NCBI RefSeq assembly: GCF_028751195.1
Contig: NZ_CP066784.1
Location: forward strand, 1,736,001-1,800,000
Length of the DNA: 64,000 bases
Source of the DNA: Alicyclobacillus sp. ALC3
GTDB lineage: Bacteria > Bacillota > Bacilli > Alicyclobacillales > Alicyclobacillaceae
Reading direction: 5' to 3'
Shown here: piece after piece, positions 45,723-55,172 of the stretch
Position numbering within the stretch: position 1 is the first letter of the stretch
Layout of the letters: the number at the start of each line of letters is the position of its first letter
Made by a program: the position numbers and the translations under genes
The notes under the pieces: generated by a model
What the model was told of the DNA's origin: nothing
The model's input: the letters and a program-made list of their open reading frames with translations, nothing else
Database searches by the model: none

Positions 45723-47509
45723 TGCCCGTCATCCCCTCGCTTGCCTGATTGTCCCTTTTTCTTGCTCTTTGTCGCGTGACTCCACGGCCTCGTAATCGGG
45801 TCTTCTCGCCAAGTCCGCTGCGTGCGCAGGTAAGCCGGACGCTGATTCATCAGGTAAGCTGGTCCACGCATTAACACGTCTGGCGATGACCCCATGCTTG
45901 GCGCAATCGGAGCGAGCAGTGGAACCCCAAACGACTTCTGCACACACAGCCGCACCAGCACGACAGCGGCTAGGAGGCCTATGCCGTAAAACCCAAAGAA
46001 TGCAGCCGCGGCCAGAAATACGAAGCGAATGATTCGCACAGCAAACCCGAGGTTGTAGTTTGGAATGGTGAACCCAGCTAGGGCGGTGACCGCAATCACA
46101 ATCACTAAGAGCGGGCTGACAATCCCCGCTTGCACGGCGGTCTGACCGATAATCAAAGCGCCGACAATGCCGATTGTCGGCCCAATCACCGACGGAATCC
46201 GGATACCCGCTTCGCGGATCAGTTCGATCGCGAACTCCATGATGAGCATCTCGAAGATAACCGGAAACGGCACCTGCTCCCGTGCACCAGCAATAGCGAG
46301 CAGCAAGTCAGTCGGGAGCATCTCCGGGTGGTAGTTAGTGACTGCGATATAGAAACTCGGCAAAAGCATCGCAGTGAACAGGGCAAGCCAGCGGACCATA
46401 CGCAAGAAACTGCCAAACGGCACTTGCAGGTAGGCGTCTTCCGGAGAGTGAACCATCGTCCAAAACACGACAGGCACCGCCAACACGTAGGGACTCTGGC
46501 CAACAAAGATTGCGACGTGACCCTCCGTCAGCATCGTTGCAATGCGATCCGGTCGTTCTGTCGAGAGGATCTGCGGGATCGACAGCCATGGACTGTCCTG
46601 AATGAACTGTTCGAACGTCCCGCTCTCGCTCAGGTAATCGACGTCGATGGACTCAATGCGCCGCTTGACTTCCTCGATGAGCTTTGGATTCGTCAACCCA
46701 TCGATGGACATGACGGCGACGTCGGTGCGCGCGAGCCGACCGACGGAAAGCATTTCTGTGACCAAGCGCTCGCTGCGCAGACGCGCGCGAATCAGTCCGG
46801 TGTTCGCGCGAAAATTCTCGGTAAACGCATCATGTGGTCCGCGCACGACGGCTTCTGTCTGCGGTGTGCTAACCGACCTGTGTTCCCAACCCTTGGTCTC
46901 GACAATGATTGCGGAGTCACAGCCGTCGACAAAGACGACACTCGCGCCGGTGAGGACGGCTGGGATGAGCTTTTCCCACTTCTTCACCACGCTCACCTGA
47001 TTGCTCGGCAAGAGCGCCGATTCGACGACTTTGATGCGTTCTTGGCTTGACACCTCTGGCTTCGGACGCGTGAGCAACATCAAGGGTTCGAGCATGTGGG
47101 TGTTGATGATCAACTTGTCGGAGATGCCGTCAATGTACACGGCGAACGCGCGCCATCCGTCGACTCCGCCAACCGTAAAGTCACGGACAATGGCATCCCC
47201 GTTGTCCGGCATGCGGAATGTTTTTTTCACGTAGGCTTGTGACTTCTCGAGAACGGGCGATACGAATTGTTCATCGTCTGTCTGCGGTTCGTGAGCCGGT
47301 CCGGAGACCCACTCCTTCAGCGGCATCGGTCGGATTGGAGAGAGCACAGTCTCAGACGGATGCTCTTCACGAGACGCAGATTGTCCACCGTCTTGCCGCT
47401 CACCACCGGACTTCTGCCCGCTGCTACTGTCGGTCAGGGTAAACTGGTCGTCGATCACGCTGTCATCCACGGTCAGCAGAGTTTTTATCCACGCGGGCAC
47501 TGCAACCAT
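45719..47509 (-). CDS. Spore germination protein, GerAA (A-subunit) family
   Basis: 596 residues. A hydrophilic N-terminal domain (about 1-370) with FRANTGLIRARLRSERLV and DVDYLSESGTFEQFIQD, five or so membrane helices (about 375-535) with SVIGPTIGIVGALIIGQTAVQAG, and a basic C-terminal tail. The N-terminal 80 residues are acidic and Ser/Gly-rich and look variable. A subunits form the oligomeric ion channel of the GerA receptor in the inner spore membrane. Confidence 0.95.
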   Translation of the reverse strand: MVAVPAWIKTLLTVDDSVIDDQFTLTDSSSGQKSGGERQDGGQSASREEHPSETVLSPIRPMPLKEWVSGPAHEPQTDDEQFVSPVLEKSQAYVKKTFRMPDNGDAIVRDFTVGGVDGWRAFAVYIDGISDKLIINTHMLEPLMLLTRPKPEVSSQERIKVVESALLPSNQVSVVKKWEKLIPAVLTGASVVFVDGCDSAIIVETKGWEHRSVSTPQTEAVVRGPHDAFTENFRANTGLIRARLRSERLVTEMLSVGRLARTDVAVMSIDGLTNPKLIEEVKRRIESIDVDYLSESGTFEQFIQDSPWLSIPQILSTERPDRIATMLTEGHVAIFVGQSPYVLAVPVVFWTMVHSPEDAYLQVPFGSFLRMVRWLALFTAMLLPSFYIAVTNYHPEMLPTDLLLAIAGAREQVPFPVIFEMLIMEFAIELIREAGIRIPSVIGPTIGIVGALIIGQTAVQAGIVSPLLVIVIAVTALAGFTIPNYNLGFAVRIIRFVFLAAAAFFGFYGIGLLAAVVLVRLCVQKSFGVPLLAPIAPSMGSSPDVLMRGPAYLMNQRPAYLRTQRTWREDPITRPWSHATKSKKKGQSGKRGDDGQ

Positions 47510-47624
47510 CTACTCACCCTCTCGCTCGCCAGCATCCGGGCAAAAGCCCGGGTTCCAATTCGGAACAACCTTTCCTAGCGTGCGACGAGCAAACAGGCAT
47601 TATGCCTTTGTGCCAGGGGTACTC

Positions 47625-48218
47625 TCAGAGGTGACCGGAGAGAGCAGATTGTGGAGTGATGAGCACCTGCACAGACAGTTGCTTGGTTTGCGAGGAGTAA
47701 CCGAGCACACGCAGCCCGTACGGGTTAGCGGGGCGTGCGGTAAAGTTGATTTGAAGGGTGTTGGTGCTGGTATTCACCGCAATCCAGTGTGGCCAGGGAG
47801 CGTGAGCCAAGGTCAAAACGAGCAGGGACGGGGGGACTGGGATTCCACCGAGAGTGGCGCTTTGAATCTGCATCCCCAAATTTCCACCCTGGATGTGCGG
47901 CGCGATCGACAGTTGCACAGGAACCGACCGACTTCCCAAGCGCAGCCCGAAGTCTACAACCCACTGGTTGCCAAAATTGACGCGGACGTACGACACCGCT
48001 TTCGTCACTTCCGGTTGTTTGGCAAGTGCGTAGGCTAAATACGTGTTGATGGCAGGCGCCCCCATCGTCAGTTCAATCGGTGCCTGCTGTGAAGACCCAG
48101 TAGACGACTTCGGTGGCGTGGCAGGGGTTGCGGCCGGAAGCGTGGCAAACCACACCGCAGCCGCGATTGCGATCAAAAGATCGATGGAGATGATGAGTAC
48201 AAATGCCTTCTTCCACAT
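47625..48218 (-). CDS. YpmS-like DUF2140 membrane-anchored protein
   Basis: 197 residues, ATG at 48218, AAGGAGG at 9 nt. One N-terminal membrane helix (KAFVLIISIDLLIAIAAAVWF), a short Pro/Thr linker and an extracytoplasmic domain with TMGAPAINTYLAYAL and VQLSIAPHIQGGNLGMQIQS, as in the YpmS family of Firmicutes. Function unknown. Upstream of the ger operon, 115 bp gap. Confidence 0.8.
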   Translation of the reverse strand: MWKKAFVLIISIDLLIAIAAAVWFATLPAATPATPPKSSTGSSQQAPIELTMGAPAINTYLAYALAKQPEVTKAVSYVRVNFGNQWVVDFGLRLGSRSVPVQLSIAPHIQGGNLGMQIQSATLGGIPVPPSLLVLTLAHAPWPHWIAVNTSTNTLQINFTARPANPYGLRVLGYSSQTKQLSVQVLITPQSALSGHL

Positions 48219-48315
48219 CGACGGGTGCCTCCTTGGTGTCGAGCGTGGACAATCGCCAACCGCATCCGTTAACATGAGGAACAATGGTCAGAAGCACAAA
48301 GGAGCGTCATGCAAC

Positions 48316-48636
48316 GTGAACGTCAATACATTGCGCAATTGGGCGCTTGCCTTCATGTTCGGCGGGTTTTTCGTGATGTACTGTGGTGTGTTTAACCGCA
48401 CCCTCCTGCCCTACTTGCTGGCAATGGGTGGCGTTGGCGTCGTTGTTGGCATTTTGATGTACTTTCGCTACGGTCCAGTGACGGCCAGCATTCAAACCGT
48501 CAAATGCCCTTGTTGCGGGCAAGAAACACGTCTGGCGGGCGCCGTAGACGCGTGCAGCCACTGTCACCAGCGGCTGCGGAAAACCGAGACAGGCAGTTAC
48601 GAGCCGGACGTGAAGGCCACGTCGCGCGAACGCTAA
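48316..48636 (+). CDS. UPF0295 (YgzB) family membrane protein
   Basis: 106 residues from a GTG at 48316 (AAAGGAG at 11 nt). Two hydrophobic helices (ALAFMFGGFFVMYCGVF, AMGGVGVVVGILMYF) and a zinc-ribbon tail VKCPCCGQ...VDACSHCHQ. This is the YgzB pattern. Function unknown. Overlaps the 3' end of nth by four bases. Confidence 0.85.
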   Translation: MNVNTLRNWALAFMFGGFFVMYCGVFNRTLLPYLLAMGGVGVVVGILMYFRYGPVTASIQTVKCPCCGQETRLAGAVDACSHCHQRLRKTETGSYEPDVKATSRER

Positions 48637-49370
48637 GACTTGTTCCTGGCCCCTCGCTGGCTGCGACTAGGCTTTTCTTCGAACACTTTGCCCCTGAGCT
48701 TCGGATCTCCCTGCATCTTTTGGTAAAAAGCGCAGAACTCACTCACTGGACAGTTGTCACATTTCGGGCTGCGAGCTGTACACACCTGGCGGCCATGGTG
48801 GATCAGCCAGTGGTGAGCCTGTCCCCACAGCTTCTGGGGAATGCGCTGGCAAAGCTGTTGTTCCGTAATTACCGGATTCATGCTATTGGCGACGCCAATT
48901 CGATTCGACACTCGCTGAACGTGCGTGTCGACAGCCAAAGCAGGCGTGTCAAACGCGTTTGACAGAACGACGTTCGCTGTCTTGCGACCGACCCCTGGAA
49001 GTTTCACGAGGTCTTCCACAGTCTGTGGTACTTCGCCGTGGAAGTCTCGCAACAACATGCGAGATGTCTCGACAATGTGCTCAGCCTTGGCCCGGAAGAG
49101 TCCGAGTTCTTGAATGTCTTCTTGCAGTATTTCCGGTGTAATCTGCGCGTAATCCTGTGGACCGTGATATTTTTGAAAGAGTCTCGCAGTCACTTGATTG
49201 ACCCGCACATCCGTGCACTGCGCCGACAGCATGGTCGCGATTAAAAGTTCAAACGGTGTGCTGAAGTTCAGGGCGCACCTGGCGTCCGGGTAGGCTGCTT
49301 CCAGCTTGACCAACATGCGCCGCGTGTTGGCGCGAGACATCAGTGCCATCTTAACATCCCTATCTCTCAT
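48633..49370 (-). CDS. nth: Endonuclease III
   Basis: 245 residues from an ATG at 49370 that overlaps the stop of the upstream nucleotidase gene; an ATG at 49349 with AGGG eight bases upstream is an alternative. Helix-hairpin-helix LPGVGRKTANV with catalytic K130, catalytic D148 in ALAVDTHVQRV, and the [4Fe-4S] loop CTARSPKCDNCPVSEFC. It removes oxidised pyrimidines and nicks abasic sites. Confidence 0.95.
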   Translation of the reverse strand: MRDRDVKMALMSRANTRRMLVKLEAAYPDARCALNFSTPFELLIATMLSAQCTDVRVNQVTARLFQKYHGPQDYAQITPEILQEDIQELGLFRAKAEHIVETSRMLLRDFHGEVPQTVEDLVKLPGVGRKTANVVLSNAFDTPALAVDTHVQRVSNRIGVANSMNPVITEQQLCQRIPQKLWGQAHHWLIHHGRQVCTARSPKCDNCPVSEFCAFYQKMQGDPKLRGKVFEEKPSRSQRGARNKS

Positions 49371-50866
49371 CTCTCAGATTGGTTTACAATTAACTCTATT
49401 GTGTCGCCTTTACCCCTAACCTGTCCAGTACCAGGTTCGCTCTCGCACTCCGAGTAACGCCGCTGCCGCGCTGCAGCGATCAGGTCGTCGCGACGAATAG
49501 CGTCACGCAGCACTTCCCGGACCAGCAGCGGCTCAAACTCAATGTCCCTGGCGTTGCGAAACTGGGGAAAGACCAGCGAGAGCAACAGGTACTCGCAAGT
49601 GACAACGCGGTACCACCGCTCTGACTCAACCGCTGCTCCGCCAACGGAAAGGGAGAGCAGCCGTCGCCCTCCGTCGGCGTCCCGAACCCAGCAAGCCTGT
49701 GCGCCGGCAAGAGCCAAAAACCCAACCACCGCACCGCGAAAGCCAAAACCGAAACCGGGCCGGAGACACGACTTCGGGTTCAGCGAGTCAGCTATCACTT
49801 GTTCCAAGTCGCTGCCGCGAAGACTCAGTACAACCGGACGCGTCGGCGTCGAACACGCACCGTGCACGTGCAACGTCGTTACATCGCCGGTAAGTAAACT
49901 CGCATTAAGCGCTCCAGCCATCATCAAGCCAAGGTCAGAGGAGTACTTTTCAAACAACGCGTCGACAAGTAGGTTGGCAAAGTCAGACTCCTCATCAAAG
50001 CGAGTGATGAGCGGTTTCTGCAGAGTCACGATTGGAGTAGACAAATTTGTCTCGACCTCAAGCAGCAACGCCTGATACGCAAACAGCATCGCTTCATCAA
50101 ACGCACCGTGTACGTCGACCGGGAGCGACTCGCTGTGAACGCTGACGATGCGCTTGTGGATGGGGTCATAGTTCATCGTGGTGTGGCCGAACGCGAAGGC
50201 GTGTTTGCCCGCTTGGAAAATGGCCGTCCGCCCGACCCACTCGGCGGCCTGCATAAACTGGTGCGTGTGCCCACCGAGGATGACGTCAATCCCTGCCACT
50301 TGCTGAGCCAGCTCCCTGTCTGTAAACAAGCCTAGATGCGACAACGCGACGACGATGTCGCAGCCGCGGTCGCGCAAGGAAGCAACCGCGGCCTCGGCTG
50401 CCAAAAATGGTTCGAGCGCCTGCACTTGGAGGACACTGTACGGGCGCTCGTAGTCCGGTGTTACGCCAAAAACGCCAATTTTGACGCCTGCCCGTTCATA
50501 CACATGCGTGTCGACAAAGCCAGGAAAACGCGCGCCGCTTGATTGCCTGAGGTTGGTTCCGTAAACCACCGTGCGAGCGCGGACCGCCAAGTTATGCCAG
50601 CGGTCGACCGGAACCGTCAGCCCTTCGTTATTCCCAAACACCCAACCGTCCACGCCAAGTGCGCCGAGCAACTCTGCGTTGATAGCTCCGAGCGTGGCCT
50701 CCGACTCCGGTCGGACACGATCGATAGTGTCGCCGATGTCGAACGTCAGAACCCACTCGCCGCGCGCGGCCAAAGCACTCCGTAAGTTCCTCAACAATGC
50801 GCCAAGCCGCATATGATTTTCAATCTGGCTGTGCACATCGTTGACGTGGAGCAGGTGGATGTCCAC
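49367..50866 (-). CDS. 5'-nucleotidase/metallophosphoesterase (YunD-like)
   Basis: 499 residues. Dimetal phosphoesterase motifs: LLHVNDVHS, FDIGDTID, FGNNEG (where N-E replaces the usual NHE/NHD), ALSHLG and GGHTHQF. The C-terminal half is a 5'-nucleotidase_C domain. No signal peptide, so it is cytoplasmic, like YunD of B. subtilis. The His replaced by Asn in the GN(H)E motif is worth noting: FGNNEG keeps the metal-binding first Asn but lacks the transition-state His. Overlaps nth. Confidence 0.88.
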   Translation of the reverse strand: MDIHLLHVNDVHSQIENHMRLGALLRNLRSALAARGEWVLTFDIGDTIDRVRPESEATLGAINAELLGALGVDGWVFGNNEGLTVPVDRWHNLAVRARTVVYGTNLRQSSGARFPGFVDTHVYERAGVKIGVFGVTPDYERPYSVLQVQALEPFLAAEAAVASLRDRGCDIVVALSHLGLFTDRELAQQVAGIDVILGGHTHQFMQAAEWVGRTAIFQAGKHAFAFGHTTMNYDPIHKRIVSVHSESLPVDVHGAFDEAMLFAYQALLLEVETNLSTPIVTLQKPLITRFDEESDFANLLVDALFEKYSSDLGLMMAGALNASLLTGDVTTLHVHGACSTPTRPVVLSLRGSDLEQVIADSLNPKSCLRPGFGFGFRGAVVGFLALAGAQACWVRDADGGRRLLSLSVGGAAVESERWYRVVTCEYLLLSLVFPQFRNARDIEFEPLLVREVLRDAIRRDDLIAAARQRRYSECESEPGTGQVRGKGDTIELIVNQSER

Positions 50867-50889
50867 TGCAACACCCCTTCGTCGGTAAT

Positions 50890-52455
<1,566 letters not shown>

Positions 52456-52545
52456 CGTCCTGCCTCCCCTGGTCATTCGCACTGTTGCCCATTCATTTAT
52501 CATGCGGGTTATGCCTTCTCCACCCGTCAGCCCGTGTGCCTTCTG

Positions 52546-53115
52546 TCAGGCTGTCTGACCGTCGAGACCTAGTTCACCCCGAACGTTTTGGAGCGCTCGG
52601 ATCACGAAGTCGATGTGTTCGTCGAGATTCACCCCGAGTTCCTCCGCGCCGTTGTAAACGTCATCCCGGTTGACGCCGCGTGCGAACGCCTTGTCTTTGA
52701 GCTTCTTTTTGACACTCTTCACTTCGACGTCCGCCAGGTCGCGATTCGGCCGAACCATCGCAACAGCCATGACAAATCCGGACAACTCATCGCACGCGTA
52801 AAGCGCTTTCGCCAGTGGTGTATCGCGCACCAGCCCGTTATAGTCAGCGTGCGCTCGAATCGCGTAAATGACATCGTCCGGGTAACCTTGCTGTGCTAAG
52901 ATTTTCGCCCCTACAATCGTATGTTCCTGCGGGGTTGGGTATTGCTCGTAGTCAAAATCGTGGAGTAAGCCAGTGATGCCCCACTTCTCCACGTCTTCAC
53001 CAGACTTCTGCGCATATGCACGCATCGACGCCTCCACGGCAAATGCGTGACGCAACAGCGATTCGGATTTCGTGTACTGCTGCAGTAGTTCAAGCGCTTG
53101 TTCACGAGACTTCAA
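52546..53115 (-). CDS. HD-domain hydrolase
   Basis: 189 residues from a TTG at 53115 that overlaps the yktB-like stop (TTGA) and has GGAGGTG upstream. HD signature: RHAFAVEASM, LLHDFDYEQYP, EHTIVGAKIL, AIRAHADYNG, YACDELSGF. Similar to small metal-dependent phosphohydrolases of unknown substrate. The C-terminal part is helical and charged. Coupled to the upstream gene. Confidence 0.87.
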   Translation of the reverse strand: MKSREQALELLQQYTKSESLLRHAFAVEASMRAYAQKSGEDVEKWGITGLLHDFDYEQYPTPQEHTIVGAKILAQQGYPDDVIYAIRAHADYNGLVRDTPLAKALYACDELSGFVMAVAMVRPNRDLADVEVKSVKKKLKDKAFARGVNRDDVYNGAEELGVNLDEHIDFVIRALQNVRGELGLDGQTA

Positions 53116-53750
53116 ACCGCTGTCACCTCCGTCTGAGTAAGCCGCAACAGCGGCTTTACATCTAGAAAACACTCGCGCACGGTTTGTTCGAACTGAGCCG
53201 CCGTCAATTCAACTGCCTCTGCACGCTCCAGTCGCAAACCAACGAGCAGTTCTCCCTGCCTACCCTCAAGGCGTTCGGTCAACCGGACAAGTTTCGCCTC
53301 ATCCACCTCAGTTGCCGAAATTGCTGCGGGGTCCATGTGATTTGGGATGAACACCCATGATTTTGGCACCTGGGCGAGGACTTCCTGTGCATGCACACGC
53401 AGTTGTCTTGCGTAGTGCATACGCAACGGCGACTCGTAGATCAGTCCAAACGTCGCAAACACATGTGTCCCCCACAGTCCGATCTGAAAATGTGGGTGCT
53501 TCTTATAGCCTCGCTTATCTGGGCAAAAGGCAACCCACGTATCATTCGGCGGGTTCACCGTGCGCCGCGCGTGTTTAGCGACGTGTGCGTACACCGGCTG
53601 TTCCCACAGTTCCGACAAAAATGGCGTGAAATCTCTCCCGAGCTGTTCCAGTTTAGGCCGGACCTGCGCGATTAAGGCCTCCATCCTAGCTTCCAGCCCA
53701 GGCACAGAAAACACTGCAAAGTCGCGGTCTTCAAAGCCAGTAAATTCCAC
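53112..53750 (-). CDS. UPF0637 (YktB) family protein
   Basis: 212 residues. The pattern FEDRDFAVFSVPGLEARM, HVAKHARRTVNPPNDTWVAF and KRGYKKHPHFQIGLW is that of the DUF1054/YktB family, restricted to Firmicutes. Function unknown. Stop overlaps the TTG start of the HD gene. Confidence 0.9.
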   Translation of the reverse strand: MEFTGFEDRDFAVFSVPGLEARMEALIAQVRPKLEQLGRDFTPFLSELWEQPVYAHVAKHARRTVNPPNDTWVAFCPDKRGYKKHPHFQIGLWGTHVFATFGLIYESPLRMHYARQLRVHAQEVLAQVPKSWVFIPNHMDPAAISATEVDEAKLVRLTERLEGRQGELLVGLRLERAEAVELTAAQFEQTVRECFLDVKPLLRLTQTEVTAV

Positions 53751-53882
53751 TCTCTCACTGCCTCTCTACATGGTCAAAGTGCATCCGGAGTCTGTTCTCG
53801 TGCACACAAAGTCGTTCTTGTGCACGCTTGTTTGCACAGCTTGTCTCTTCTAACAGTAGACAACAAGCGGATTTCTCGCAAG

Positions 53883-55172
53883 TCAACTAATCACGGCGCC
53901 AGTGGTACGCGCCTTGCGCAAAATCCGCTCAAGCCTGTGCGCCAAAGCAGCCCGAGTGCCGTCAGTCGCAGAGATACCAGCACCCTGCGCTATCAACTGC
54001 CGCTCCCGTCTGTCGAGCGCGCGCTGTGCCCAACATGCCGCAGCATGCCAGTCCTTGTCTCGGTGCTCAGCAGCTTTGGCAAGTTCAACAGCGGGCAGCA
54101 CAGAGTCCGCAAAGCGCTCGTGCATAAGCTCCCACACCCGGGCCGCATCGTGCAGATGTCCCAACCGCTTCAGATGTAAGGCGTGCAACCAGAGCGCTCG
54201 CCAGTCTGCATCCGGACAAGCTGCAGCTGCCTCGTAACAAGCGCCGGCAAGGTCATATGCCCGCCACTCTTCATACCAGCGTCCTAACGCAACGTGTTCT
54301 CCCGCCAGGACAGCAGGTTGCCGACCTGACAGCAAGTCTGCGACGCGCGCCATCAACACGACGAGGGAGCAAACGTCGGCTGCGTTGTGATCGAGCACTG
54401 GGGCCAAGCCGTTTACGTCGCCAGTTCGCAGCCACGAGAAGTAACGGGCTGGCGCTTCTTTACCCGGCAGGTCGTCCACGCGCGTCAACCCGAGCGTATG
54501 TTGTTCCAGGTGCCCGAGCGACACCTTGCCTAGGCTCGACTTCCATAATCTGCGGCTGGGGTACAACAAGTCTGCGTGGCCAATCTGCGCGCTGGCGTAG
54601 CGAGCGTGGTCGGTTATGCGGTGCATAACCAAGCGGTTTTGTAACAGCGGCCAGTCAAAACTTCGGCCGTTGAAAGACACCAGTACAGACGGCTCTGCGA
54701 AGTGCTGCTCGAGCAGGCCCGCGAGTAGGGCGGGTTCATCCATTGCATCTACAAGCAAGTACTGATCAACAGACAACTCGTCCTCGACAATACGGCCAAC
54801 GGCGTGCAGAAACGGAAACGTGCCGGCTCCTGTGCCAAGACCGCTGGTTTCGGTGTCGTAAAAACGCAGGCTGGAGGCTGCAGGTACGTCCTGTAACTTC
54901 GCAACGCGCGCTAAAGCAGTAAGGTCTGCCGCGAGCAAGTCAGAAAACCTACTGTCCCCGTGCATCGTCAGTAAATCGTACGTGAGCGTCCGCACCGAGT
55001 ACGGGCCAAGCGGACCCACTTCCTGGCGAAATCCGAGCTTCGCCAAGGTCAGGCGCTCCGGAGCTGCAGGTTCAATTGCGTTGTCAGACGCAGTGGGTGC
55101 TGCGGGCGATGGCGGTATGCGCGCGACGGACTGTTCAAGTGAGCGCAGGCGCTCTTTCAGGGAGCGATTCAT
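53883..55172 (-). CDS. mrfB: RNase H-like exonuclease MrfB (YprB)
   Basis: 429 residues. The N-terminal ~250 residues hold a DEDDh-type exonuclease (FYDTETSGLGTGAGTFPF with the first acids, VSFNGRSFDWPLL, DHNAADVCSLV), followed by helical TPR-like repeats (about 285-420). In B. subtilis YprA/YprB (MrfA/MrfB) repair mitomycin C damage together. Its ATG overlaps the mrfA stop (ATGA). Confidence 0.9.
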   Translation of the reverse strand: MNRSLKERLRSLEQSVARIPPSPAAPTASDNAIEPAAPERLTLAKLGFRQEVGPLGPYSVRTLTYDLLTMHGDSRFSDLLAADLTALARVAKLQDVPAASSLRFYDTETSGLGTGAGTFPFLHAVGRIVEDELSVDQYLLVDAMDEPALLAGLLEQHFAEPSVLVSFNGRSFDWPLLQNRLVMHRITDHARYASAQIGHADLLYPSRRLWKSSLGKVSLGHLEQHTLGLTRVDDLPGKEAPARYFSWLRTGDVNGLAPVLDHNAADVCSLVVLMARVADLLSGRQPAVLAGEHVALGRWYEEWRAYDLAGACYEAAAACPDADWRALWLHALHLKRLGHLHDAARVWELMHERFADSVLPAVELAKAAEHRDKDWHAAACWAQRALDRRERQLIAQGAGISATDGTRAALAHRLERILRKARTTGAVIS

